A stretch of 64,000 nucleotides of DNA from Trichosphaerium sp. ATCC 40318 (taxonomy: Eukaryota > Discosea > Flabellinia > Trichosidae). The DNA is taken from positions 62,001 to 126,000 of the forward strand of contig JALMLS010000379.1 in the NCBI GenBank assembly GCA_038496445.1. Direction: 5' to 3'. Both the position numbers and the translations under genes were made by a program. Under the pieces are notes generated by a model. That model did no database searches, was not told where the DNA came from, and was given only the letters and a program-made list of their open reading frames with translations. This document shows positions 46,581 to 57,562 of the stretch, piece by piece; the stretch's first letter is position 1, and every line of letters starts with the position of its first letter.

Positions 46581-47604
46581 ATGTCGGAAGAGCCACGGAA
46601 AATAATAGTTCCCCCACTCAAAATACTTCTAATTGGACTACCTCATTCTGGCAAGTCATCGTTTGCAAATACGGTGGACCACGTGTTTACAGGAAGCAAG
46701 TATGAGCGAAGTGATACAGGTAGAGAAGTGGAGGTTGGCACAACCACATATTTCGCGTTAGACGTATGTCTACAAATAAAAACTGTTCAGTCCCACACTC
46801 TAGTAACAGGTAGCGTAGATTGAAAAAAAGTCAGGCGAGGCTCTGCTCTTGGAGACTGAACAAATAGATGCCCTGTACAGTCTTCGCATATTTGATTCTC
46901 CAGGTATTGATATGTCATCGTTCAAGCATATCGTTGGGAAACAAATGGCTGGGGTAAAGCAGGTACGTCCAGTCTGTTTTCGTTCTAGTTGGTGCGTTAT
47001 TTTTTTCTTTACCAAGCGGTTAGGGAATAACATTGAAGGCTCTCGATGGAAACGATATAAAGGAATTAAAAGAAAACAAGATAGACGTTCCCATTGTTAT
47101 TGTGAGCGCACGTGATGTACTGCAAAGAGTGTGCGGCTTAACACTATTTTGGTTTAAACTCTAAAAATACAATTTATGTAGAGGTAAAAAACTTGTTCCT
47201 GTCATGCCATCGTACCTAGTGGATCTATGTGACTACTTATATACAAAGCTGTGTACGTCTTCAAAATAATGTTGTAACTTTTTTGTAACACGTGCGCAGA
47301 TGTCAACCCACTTGTCGTTGTTACCCAAATGGACACAATTGAGAAACGTGCGCGAGAAGTTGACAAAGAAAGAATCTTCAAAATATATAACAAACAAGAT
47401 GAGATTGATAAATTGATTGAAGGCGTTAAAAACAAAGTGGAAGCTGTTTGTCATGACTCTACGATAAGTTACATATCATGTTGGTTGCCAAAAAGAAAAG
47501 GCAGTTTTGTTGATGGCGAAGAAGTCAAAGAAATAATTACAAAAGCATGTATTCGTAATCGTCTTTGTAAACAAAGGATTGAGATAGTATCGCAAAATAA
47601 ATAG
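46581..47604 (+). CDS. AIG1/GIMAP-like P-loop GTPase
   Basis: MSEEPRKIIVPPLKILLIGL leads into the P-loop GLPHSGKSSFANTV. After a first intron, LRIFDSPGIDMSSF gives the switch II DxxG motif, IVIVSARDVLQR follows, and NPLVVVTQMDTIEKRA supplies the G4 motif (T-Q-M-D in place of T/N-K-x-D). The C-terminal part is a charged helix (NKQDEIDKLIEGVKNKVEAV) and ends IEIVSQNK. Order and size (about 270 residues) resemble AIG1/IRG-type GTPases. These are expanded in amoebae such as Entamoeba and act in membrane or immune-like responses elsewhere. Introns: about five, one with a GTGTGC donor. The specific role is unknown. Confidence 0.68.
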
Positions 47605-47716
47605 AATTACTAGTTAGTCAACACTCCCCTGTTTTCAAGCTGATTGTATACACTTATTTAGATGAATAACATGGATGAACGTGCTTACGAAAGTACAGAA
47701 GGAGTCTTGATAGCGA

Positions 47717-49218
47717 CTAATGGCCTTCGAAGGTGGCATAGTTGATAATCTGGTCAACAGCACGATATGTTAAATTACAGCCACTAGACTTTGAGACGGT
47801 GTCCTCTTTTTCTTGAGCCTGCAAGTCAGGACCTGTATCGTTTGTGGGGTATTGAGTGTGTTCTTTTGTATTAGATTGTGCACAATCGTTGGCTTGTTCT
47901 TCCTTCTCGACTGACTTACACACAGCAGTTTCTTTGTCTTCTTTTTTGCAGTTATTATCCGTGTGCTCAGCACTTTGTCGATAGTCTGTAATTGTAATGA
48001 CTTGAGCTCCATTAGAATTTATTATTTCGTTTTTCTCACTTCTGTAGTCAGTTGAACTAACAGGCTTTTTTGTCTAAGAAAAGTGTTAACAAAAACACAT
48101 TACCAAAGCATAGCTTTACCTGGATAAATGGATATAGATTTTTTATGAACCGTTGCAACAGATCTTCCAAAGAGGGGAAAACATGGATGTTCAGTGTACT
48201 ATTTCTAATAAGTGTAGTTGTGTTGGATTTTCGTACTTAATCTTACTGCCCAGTTCTTTGCTAAGGATACATCCGCCAAGTAACTTATTGTTGTTCACGT
48301 GCTTAGAAAAGTCATCCAAAAGATCATCATCTACGCATATATAAAATCTATTGAGTCGGTAGATTTGCCTAAACTCCTTATCTGTTGCTAAAAAGGAAAT
48401 ATGTTCGTATTTGTCCAGGTCGTATTTCTCAGAGTGTCGTTCGCTAAATGCATCAAGAGCTTCTTCCTTGCCTATAAACCTACATAATGGTCGTGTAGGT
48501 TTTATGTTGGTTAAGTTTTTTGATCTCGATTTATTGCTCTGGGCTGCACGTGTTGTTGCTTGGTTCAGAATAGAGTCATTTTGATTTTTCTTTGGCTCTT
48601 TTCTTTGTATTTTTTTTGGAATGATAGCCTGTTCAAGGCATGTAGGGAATCCTCCATTACATATTCTCAAGTAGTCTTTGTACGTTGCAGCTTGCACATT
48701 AAGACGGTTTAACAAAGGTCTACACATGTAACATTAAATTTAAGACTTCGAAAAAGTTCTGTCGTACTCTCTAAGGCTAGCGATAAAATCAGCACTCCAC
48801 GTTTCCTCTTGTTTCTTAGATTGTGGCAAAAGAATGACTAGAAAAAGTGGCCTTTCTCCTGCAACTGAAAACAAATATGATAAGCAGTTAATAATGCTTT
48901 GAATAACACGACAACGAGATACAACAAGAGAACAAAAAACCCAAATATGTACCTTTAAGTTTGTGTACAGTTTCGAGGTCTTCTTTGTATTTGTTGAAGC
49001 AACCATCTCCTGTTGAGAACAATACAACTGACTTACCCTCCGGTGCAGTAAAAATAACCACAATTAATGCGCAGTCTTTTGAAGGCCTGTCAACGCAAAC
49101 ATATCTGTACTGGTTATACAGCTAATCATATCGTAAGTGAAATAGGCTCAATAATATTACGTTTGTACATCTCTGAATCTTTGTGTCTCCTTTTCAGTGG
49201 ATCCACATACAAAAGCCA
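47717..49218 (-). CDS. Unknown protein between two GTPase genes
   Basis: Starting MAFVCGSTEKETQRFRD at 49218, exons give YVCVDRPSKDCALIVVIF, TAPEGKSVVLFSTGDGCFNK and ERPLFLVILLPQSKKQEETW, an alpha/beta-looking domain. A Lys-rich linker follows, then RFIGKEEALDAFSERHSEKY, FRQIYRLNRFYICVDDDLLD and FPSLEDLLQRFIKNLYPF. The end is an acidic disordered tail (EHTQYPTNDTGPDLQAQEKE) closing with YRAVDQIINYATFEGH. Linking the halves requires a very short intron (48720-48746, 27 nt). If that is wrong there are two genes. I do not recognise a family. About 370 residues. Confidence 0.5.
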
Positions 49219-49550
49219 TTTTTTCAGGAGCGAACAACCGTTTTGTAGCTCTGAAGTTGAGTAAATAATTGTCGTAGCAGTATTTGTTTAATGGTACCGC
49301 CACATTAGAAGATATTTATTGGCACGTGCGTCTAGGGTATGTTTTTGTTGCCGTTAATGCTAGTCAGTAAGGTTCGTGTGTTCCAAAAAAGTTTGGAGAC
49401 CTCACCAACGGCGCAGGAGTATGTGAATGAGTGTTTCATATTTTTTGACAGCTGGCTTGTTTAGACGGCAGTCAGCCTTTAGGCAATGAACTTTTCAAGG
49501 TACGTTGATTTCGAACAGCGTATTTTGGCTATCTGTATTTTTACAAGTGC

Positions 49551-51499
49551 CTAAACCATAACACAATCTATTGACACAAGTACAAAAATTAAGTATGAAA
49601 AAAGATAGTATATTTTGTAGACTCTGTAATTACATGCAACTGCACTTGTGTTTTGGGTGTATATTTTTTTCTTTGTTGCCCTTCTGTATGGTATACCTTG
49701 AATACAAACCCATCATTACTGCACTTTTAAACGCAGTTTTAACGTTGGTTGAAAATTTAGCACTAAAACAGTAAGCAACTCAGCATTTTTGTCATGTACT
49801 ACCTTGTCTCAAAGAATGAAGCACCAACTTCCTTAGCCAAGGCAAATCCTTCTTCAATAGATACTTCTCTACAGTCTACCAAATCAATCTTGTTTCTACA
49901 TACTAAATTAGCACTGTGGATAATAAATTTGTTCTCAAAGTCAAATTATAAGCTATGGCAAACAGTTGAGTTACAACCTTTGTTCAACAAGCTGCCACAG
50001 GCATTCATTGTTTTTTAAACTGAAGGCTGTACACGTTATAAATTACATACCCAATTATTACTATGGGAATTGGCATGTCAGTATCATTAAAGTACTGTTG
50101 AGTTAGTTATTAGTTTTTAATTTACTTGTTGTACCTTTGTATGGCTGATGTAGTCGATGATTTTTTTTACTTCTTTGAATGATTCACGTGATGACACAGA
50201 GTACACAATTATGTTCATAGCCTAAATGGTAAAAAAAAGTCCAGTTAACCTTGGAAAGTGACAAGAAAGGTACCCATTTGTTAAAGTTATTTTCAGGTAG
50301 TTCATACAATGATTTTGCTACTTTTTCTAAAGAAGGTCATTAAGAGAAAAAAAACATACAAAAGAACTCCTTGATAGCCGCCAAATTTCTACCTGGTGAA
50401 TCCCAAATATCTATTGTAAGAACTAATCCTTCAACGTCTATCATCTTACGATACCATTCTTCGATGAGTGGCTCCATGTGACTAACAAAATCAGGATAAA
50501 CGATTGAAAGAAAAATTGTAGTACCAAGTACTGAAGATATCGTGAACAAACCTAATTGTTAATGAACTCTTTCCTACATAAGTAATTAATATTTTTACTC
50601 CTTTAGTTCTTATGCTGTTATACTGATAACATCTTAAAAATGTGAACATACCAGATCCATCCTTTCCCCATACCATCATACGGTATAAATCTGATCTGTC
50701 ACGTTGTTCTTTAACAGCTGACTTTAATATTTTCTTATCAAATTCTGGTACATAACTACCACGTGATAAGCACTAGTTTAATACAAAAAAGGTCTATGCT
50801 ATGCCATGCCAATGCGTTCATAAATAAAGCAGGTACCTAAAGCCTTCTGTAGACGTTTTGTAGCTTTGAAGTTTTGACTTCCAAAAATGGTGTTTCATTC
50901 CTTTGTCTTGGTTGTCAATCAACTCTGTCAACTCCTTTTCAATGGGATCTGTAGCAAGTAAGTACTATGACACCTATATATCGTAGAGTTGCATACCCAA
51001 GTCTATGAGGCGCTTGAATTGTTGTGCAAAAGCAATTTTCCATACAATGTCATCACAACTATTTTCGATGTAAAAAAACCAGGTTTTGACTTTCAGTGTT
51101 CATGTAAGTTTGCGTACCTAAGTTCGTACATGTCCTTGCTTGTTTGTGACAAAACGCAAAGGTCTTTATATGATACAAACTTAAAAATAAACACAATTAT
51201 CTCCGCGGGCACTGTTTTTAGAACATTTTCCGCTGTAGGACAAAAAAGATGAATAATTAGCACTAAACAATTAGCAATGTACCCATTCTGTGTTAAACTC
51301 GTTTAATGACTGTCCGTTATTAAATATAGTGCAACCAATGTTATATTGAGTCTTATTCAGTCACATGGGTCGTTTTTCCCTTATGTCATTACATCCAACT
51401 TTTTCGCTCTTTTGCAAAGTTCTTCTTTCCTCACGTGACAGCTTCCAAATTGAGAGTACCCTTGATACCACAATATACGTAGGGCCTAAAGAAGGTCAT
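49551..51499 (-). CDS. F-box protein fused to a Ras-like GTPase
   Basis: The N-terminal exons contain an F-box (LKTVPAEIIVFIFKFVSYKD then LCVLSQTSKDMYEL and IVWKIAFAQQFKRL), the Skp1-binding motif of SCF ubiquitin ligases. After a linker (PIEKELTELIDNQDKGMKHH) comes a Ras-fold GTPase: P-loop WGKDGSGKSSLTIRF, switch I region MEPLIEEWYRKM (Leu where Ras has the effector Thr), then GLVLTIDIWDSP, MNIIVYSVSSRESFKEV, G4 NKIDLVD and G5 TSAKFSTNV. The intron after WDSP seems to make DSPE rather than DxxG, so switch II may be altered. The C-terminus is hydrophobic (YLFSYLIFVLVSIDCVMV). The 5' end before the F-box is uncertain. A GTP-controlled ubiquitin ligase adaptor is the inference. Confidence 0.6.
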
Positions 51500-51612
51500 T
51501 CCAGCACAGTAACTGTATGTATAACTTAACACGGTTAATAAAATGCTGCAGTTCACAGAAAAACAATATATTACAGTTTTCACACGTCTAAAACAACGGT
51601 TCCTGTATCCAG

Positions 51613-52692
51613 ATGGCACGTCAGACAACTAAGGCATCGCGTACATGGCGTGAAGTGAACGAAATAAGCGATAGTGAAGGATATACTTCCTTTACGGTTT
51701 TAAGCTTTAATACGCTTGCGGATTGCTTTGCAAAGCATGATAAATGGGAAGTTAGAGCTCCATTGCTACTAAATACCATTCTAACAAACAATCCTGATAT
51801 AATATGCCTACAAGAGGTAGATCACTTTGATTTCTTTCAAAAAGAGCTAAGTTAGTGCTTTTTAACGAGTTAAATCAGTTAATTAAACTCAAACATAGAA
51901 TCACGAGGCTACGACGCCACATTTGAGTGTAGATACACCAAAAAGGACGGTATAGCTATATTTTACAAAACACAACTGTACGTTATTGATAAGATTCACT
52001 GATTTTAGTTAACACTTTTTTCTCACTGTTACTTTATAATAACAGATCAGCTTAGGTTCTCTGTAATCTCCAGGCATGCTGCGAGACTTGATGGCGACTT
52101 TAAATTAGAAAAAAACACGTGGCCACAAGTAGTGCTTATGCTAAATCTGAAGTGCAAAGCTCCAGGTACCAATGTGAATGTTACACCTAACCTTACCTTG
52201 TTAGATGTACATGGCGAGCACCCAGAATTTTACATTGCAACAACGCACTTGAAGTCAGGGAAGAATTATGAGCACGTGCGCACGCAGCAAGCTTGTATTT
52301 TGTTGAAAAAACTTGGCGAGTTTGGGGTAACACCAAGTTCTACTTTGGTTCTAACTGGTGATTTTAATGCAACACCAAACTCACCGCTATATGGCTTATA
52401 CACAAAGAATGCATCGAATAAGTATACGCACAACTGGAAGCACCATTATTACCTAAACTCTGCCTATGCTTCTGGTGGTAGTAACGAACCTTTAACTGTT
52501 GATTACATTTGGTTTTCGGCTCATTTTGTACAAGTCAGAAGGTACTCAAGAGGTTTTTATTTATTGACTATATTCTCATTGATATATTTTATCAGGTTTT
52601 TGGATCGTCCTCGTAAAGGCTCTGTTAGAAATGTTAATACAAACCATCCTTCGGACCATTATGATTTGATGGCAGAAGTGTACTTGCTTTAA
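51613..52692 (+). CDS. CCR4/nocturnin/Angel-type endonuclease-exonuclease-phosphatase
   Basis: Members of this family remove poly(A) or hydrolyse nucleotide phosphates. The start MARQTTKASRTWREVNE is followed by FTVLSFNTLADCFAKHDKW and IICLQEVDHFDFFQ with the metal-binding Glu. Then come GYDATFECRYTKKDGIAIFY, TTHLKSGKNYEHVRTQQ, LTGDFNATPNSPLYGLY, VDYIWFSAHF and the terminal NHPSDHYDLMAEVYLL with the catalytic His. All EEP motifs are in order in about 320 residues. No leucine-rich repeats are attached, which favours a nocturnin/Angel/PDE12-like enzyme over CCR4 itself. Four introns. It starts about 110 bases from the divergent F-box/Ras gene. Confidence 0.85.
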
Positions 52693-52881
52693 CAAATGAA
52701 GTGATTATTTTGTAAATAAATGTAACTTCCCGTGGTCAGTGCTATCAATGCAATGACTTTGAGCTATCCGTGTACTCTCAGTTGTAAGTACAAAAAGTTG
52801 CGAAATGTGACTTAAAACTCTAAGGATAAGTCCGCATTCTTAGTGTTTGCGGCTGTTGACGCTTTACATTACACCTACACA

Positions 52882-53733
52882 ATGACAAATTATCTAGTTA
52901 GAATGAATATACGTAAAAAGCCTCCAGAGGGATGGCATTTGATTACGCCCGTTCTAGACGAGATTGATGCTAAAATGCAGGATGGTACCGGTCCTTTTGA
53001 TTAATTTTTTATTTAAATCACTGCATTGCTTTTTCATAGCACCATATCGTATTTTTGCGCGTGGTTATTACGTATTAATGCTTTGTAGCCGTTGAAGAAT
53101 CTCACGAAGGTAAAAGGAAGTGTGAGGCGCTCTGGTCTGTTCATAAATACCATTTCTGGCGTTCTCGCTTTATTTATGAGTCGTATTACAAACAAAAAGC
53201 AATTTCAAAGGAGTTGTATGATTTCTGCTTAAAAATCAAAATAGCTGATGCCTTACTCATTGCAAAATGGAAGAAGGTACTACCAACGTATTCCAAGCGT
53301 CAAACAAAATTTACCTGCCAAAACGAACAAAAAAAACTCACTACAAGCTAGCCTGGTTATGAGAATATCTGTTCGCTTGTTGCTCTACAATCAAACGAAT
53401 TTGGTGCTGTTTCTATCTGTCGTGTACCAAGAGCAGATTTACCACCTGGAAAGGTAGTGCAAGATATCAAAACAGGATGCACAGGCTGTGCTGCATCAGA
53501 TGTACCGTATGGATGGCGCCCAATCACCATAACGCGCAAGTAAGTAACACTCTCATACGAACAAAAGATCATCTCTGACTCGCGCCTTAAGACGTAGAAA
53601 GAAGCGTAGAGAACGTGAAGACGATGACGAAGAGGACCGAGAAGCAAAGCGTAGAAAGGAAGATTCAGATGACGATGATGACGATTCAGCTGCCGAAGAT
53701 AAAGAAGACAAAAACGATTCGGACAGCGAATAG
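52882..53733 (+). CDS. BUD31: BUD31 (G10) splicing factor homologue with altered cysteine set
   Basis: BUD31 is a small spliceosomal protein of the NTC-related group. IRKKPPEGWHLITPVLDEID, EESHEGKRKCEALWSVHKYH, RFIYESYYKQKAISKELYDF, ALLIAKWKKPGYENICSL and SICRVPRADLPPGKVV match the family end to end. In usual BUD31 the second half holds eight to nine zinc cysteines. Here the CLRC pair reads SLVA and the ECTHCG segment reads QDIKTG, with only SICRVP and GCTGC retained. An extra Arg/Lys then Asp/Glu tail follows (RLRRRKKRREREDDDEEDRE on). The start is either 52882 or the in-frame ATG at 52903. Three introns. Confidence 0.83.
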
Positions 53734-53926
53734 GAATAAAGTCACTGGACTATCATTTTCAAACCAAGCACCTAATAGCCAACTCGCTACCTTAACATAT
53801 GAACGCATTGTAACAACTTGAGAAAAAATAAATGCTAAAGAACTACAGCAAGCTGCTTTGGTTCCTTTTTGTGGAAAGTTAAAACAAATGTGCTACAAGA
53901 AATCGTATTATAAGTTACTTTATATT

Positions 53927-56900
53927 TTACAAGTCAGAAACTTCTGGTTCTTGTTGTGCCGTAGGATTTGAATTAGCCCTGCCTATTCCCTTAAAAAAGT
54001 CTGCCGCAGCACGTGGGGAGAGCTCAAATCTATCGAACAAAGGAACTCTTGGTGATCTCCTTTCTGCAATAATATCCCTTGCTTTGTTGAATACCTCTTC
54101 AATAAGGTATTGATAAGTTTTAGAAAACTGTTTACCAAATAAATTACTCCTATATACAGCTAGTTCTGCATTTAAGACTAATAAAGAGGTCAGTAAAAGA
54201 AGGAAAGGAGGAAAAAAAAGCAACAAATGCAAACACATACTTAAGCGATGAAGGAATGACTTAAAGTAACCATCAAGCTCAAATAATGGAGGATAAGGAA
54301 CAGCTGGTCCGAAAGATGGTACATTTGAGTTATGACAAACACTAACTTGATAAAGAGGAGTCCTAACAAAGAACTATATTAGAAATAATTCGATTTTCAA
54401 GTAAGAAAAAAAAAAGAAAATAAAACAGAAAACACTTACTCTTCCTCGTCTCCCATTATGCATTTGACAATAATATACACCTGTAAAAAGTTTGATTTTA
54501 TGGTAAGAGGGTGGAATGGAGCACTCCCAGCCTCTTGAAATATAATACACACAATATCATTACCAATGAACCTTTTTCTAGCCCACTATAGTTCAAGTAA
54601 ATAAAACGAATGCAAACTCAGAATTTAGGTAATCCAACAAAAAGTACCTGCTGTCTATTGTTTTCGTCATACTTTAGAAGTGTTGAAACGTGAAACATAA
54701 TCTCATTTTCTTCGAATACAGTATAAACAGATGCATCACCAGTAGAACCATCTAGAGAGTTGTTTTAAAAATTTTACAAGTAATGATAAAAATCAATGGT
54801 ATCCTTACTGCTCGCATCTAATCCGCCATTAAAACCATTAAACCCGACCAAGTCTACTCTATCTCCAACTAGTTTAAGAAAAGCTTCATAATACTCGCTT
54901 CCAGATACTATTGTACATGTTAAATTGTATCAACAACAAGATGAATAAAAAACATACTATTACTGAACATGTCAGTCTCATCCGTTTGACCTTCCTTACA
55001 AAGCAAGATACCAAATTTGAACTTATTGCTCACCTATCATTTGTTTTAAGTACTCTGTAAAGGATTGTAGCCTACGTACTCGTAAATCTTTGCTTTCCAT
55101 GTGAGAAATCAATTTTTTTAGCTCATTATCTTCCCAAACAACGTTTTCTTGTCCCTTTAACTTTGGTAGAACATCTTCAGCGATTAAACTCGCTGCTTCA
55201 CTCCAATCACCATATATTGATGTATCGTCGCCAGAGAGATCAGTGAGATGCCTGTGGATACCCTAACAGATTATAAGCCATTAACCCCTTTTTTTGTTTG
55301 ATTCTATTAACGTGCGTTTTTATCTAGCACAAGCACACGATAGTGTGCTGTACCAGCAATCATTTCTTGTTTAACAACTACTATTGTTTGTAGTTTACCG
55401 TATACTAACACTATGTGTTGCAAATCTACAAAAGAAATGACCTTTTAGACTACAAGCACTTCAAAGTTGTTCATACTAACCTTTGTAATATTGGTCATAC
55501 CAGTATGTATTTACAGAAAAATAGTTTGGCCAAGACTCAATAGAGTCATCGGTAGTGCCGCTCTAGTAATTAATTAAACACCGATAGTGTAATTGGGTAA
55601 ACGTACATGTACATTCCACCCAGCACAAGGCGAGATAAGTGTGAATGATTCACATATAATATCTAATTCAACAACTAAGTCTATGAAAATCGTTAGACAA
55701 GAATAGCATTTGGCATATTGCAATCACTACCTTTCAAACGCTTAAACTCAATTTCAGCGATTTTCAAATCTAGTAAGTCACTTTTCAGTCTCCTAGGTCA
55801 GTGTTAGATAACTTATTTTGTGGATACGAAAACAAGATAAGTTGTACCTCAATTTAGAGCATACTGTGCTTAAAGACCGCTTCATATGCGATAAGTAAGT
55901 CTCCACGTCTGCTGGTAATTTATGAACAGACCCTTCTGTGGTACTGGTATGAGCATTAAAGCCCATCTCAATTTTTTCTCGAAACCATGTCAGTAATTGC
56001 AAAAAAGATAAAGTGTCAAATGTTGTTTCTTGCTGGATTTTGGCTTTTTTTCATATACGTACCATCTCGTAATAATTTACACGTGTTATCCACGATCCGA
56101 TAATGTCGCTTTAATCTATCCAAATAGGATAATGCAGTTATAGAAGCTGCAGATGTTTTAATAGCCATCAAAGCATTGATACTACAAAAGAAGAGTTAGT
56201 ACAAGTAGAAATTTAGTGAACAAAAAAACCCACCATCGTCCTATAACTTTTAATTCCCGCTTTAATTCCTCTGCACGTGCTTCTTCGCGTTCTTTGGTTT
56301 CTTGTACCTGTACTTCATCGCGTATTATCTTTACAGCTGACTCGGAAAAGCTAAAATTAACATTAAATCAAAAAAATTGAATCCAATAAAAACAAAAATA
56401 ACTTACTTCCAAAAAAACTGATACTCTGAAAAAGGGCTCAAGTGAAGTACTGGTACAATAATACCGCGTTTTTGGAAAGTAGTGCCAAGATCTAACGACT
56501 TCTGAGTTGGCATGTTCAATTTCAATTGTAAGTGGATTACAAAGTCCATTGCTATTGTCAAGGAGGTTAGTTTTGAGGTAAACAGCGAGAATTGATAAAA
56601 ATAACAAAAGATGTAAAGAGCAACCAGTAAAACCGTACAAGACCAGCAATTCATGTATATACGTTGACCATCGCGTATTTCTAGCATTCTAAAGCAATTC
56701 AGCCAATGTTCGCAAAACATGGTAGAAGAGACGCTAAATTGAACCGCTCAAACGCACCTCACGTTACGATATATTCTAACAAGAACGTCTAATTCTTCTC
56801 TATTGACGATTATGAAATTTTTGCTCAGACCAATAATGCTCTGCGCTGGTTCTCTCCGTGTAGAAGCGCTGGTCCTAGTTTAATAAGGCTAAATAATACA

Positions 56901-57033
56901 ACAAATGAACGCACTTTATAAACGAATTATTTAGCCTCCCATTAGAGGCGGAGCGAATGAGCGTATCTATATGTAGTTTAGAGTTAAATCGGCTTGTTTG
57001 CAACCAACCGCTTTCTTCTATTTTATCTTCCAT
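53927..57033 (-). CDS. Rap/Ran-GAP-domain protein
   Basis: From [20 protein letters not shown] the protein has a long helical N-terminal region ([59 protein letters not shown]). A linker and a C-terminal RapGAP domain follow: [86 protein letters not shown] and [20 protein letters not shown]. The catalytic asparagine of GNDIV is present. RapGAPs speed GTP hydrolysis by Rap, Rheb or Ral-type GTPases. The C-terminal end ([20 protein letters not shown]) is an extra helix. Over 15 introns; middle borders are approximate. The Ras-like fusion gene nearby is a conceivable but untested partner. Confidence 0.78.
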
Positions 57034-57562
57034 TACAGGTAATAAACCCTTTGGCTCCGTTTAAAGATGGGCAACTAGATAGAACGTAGCAATAAACTCC
57101 TAATGCAATTCTGAAATTGTGAAATCAACAAACTTAAAAGGCAATAGCTTAAAACACTCTTTACATGTCTAAACGCCGTGTGTAACAATGTAATAAACGA
57201 TTAGTGTCATTTTATTCTTGGTAGGAAGGCTACTTGCCATTAATGGATAACAATTGTTGCAAAAGCTGTAAATACGTTGTATAATGTCAAAGACATTGCA
57301 ATATTCATTCTGTATACAGCACCTTTCGATGTCTTATGGAATTGACCCGGAATAAAGTTACATGTTTTCAAGAAGGAGCTTTGAAAATGTGTCAATAAGT
57401 AGAACTGAAAACTGCTGTTCCAGCTTATCTGGTGTTCTAAGATACAATACGTACTCGTCTAATAACTAAGATAAGCAGATCCAGCAATGGGTAGTTGAAG
57501 AATGTCGCCGGTCAAACTTGTTAATGCCTTCTTATCTAGTGAACCTCTGTATTGGCATCGCA
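57034..57562. promoter_or_regulatory. Divergent promoter region, RapGAP and lyase genes
   Basis: About 530 bases between the outward-facing starts. AT-rich. No distinct site recognised. Confidence 0.35.
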
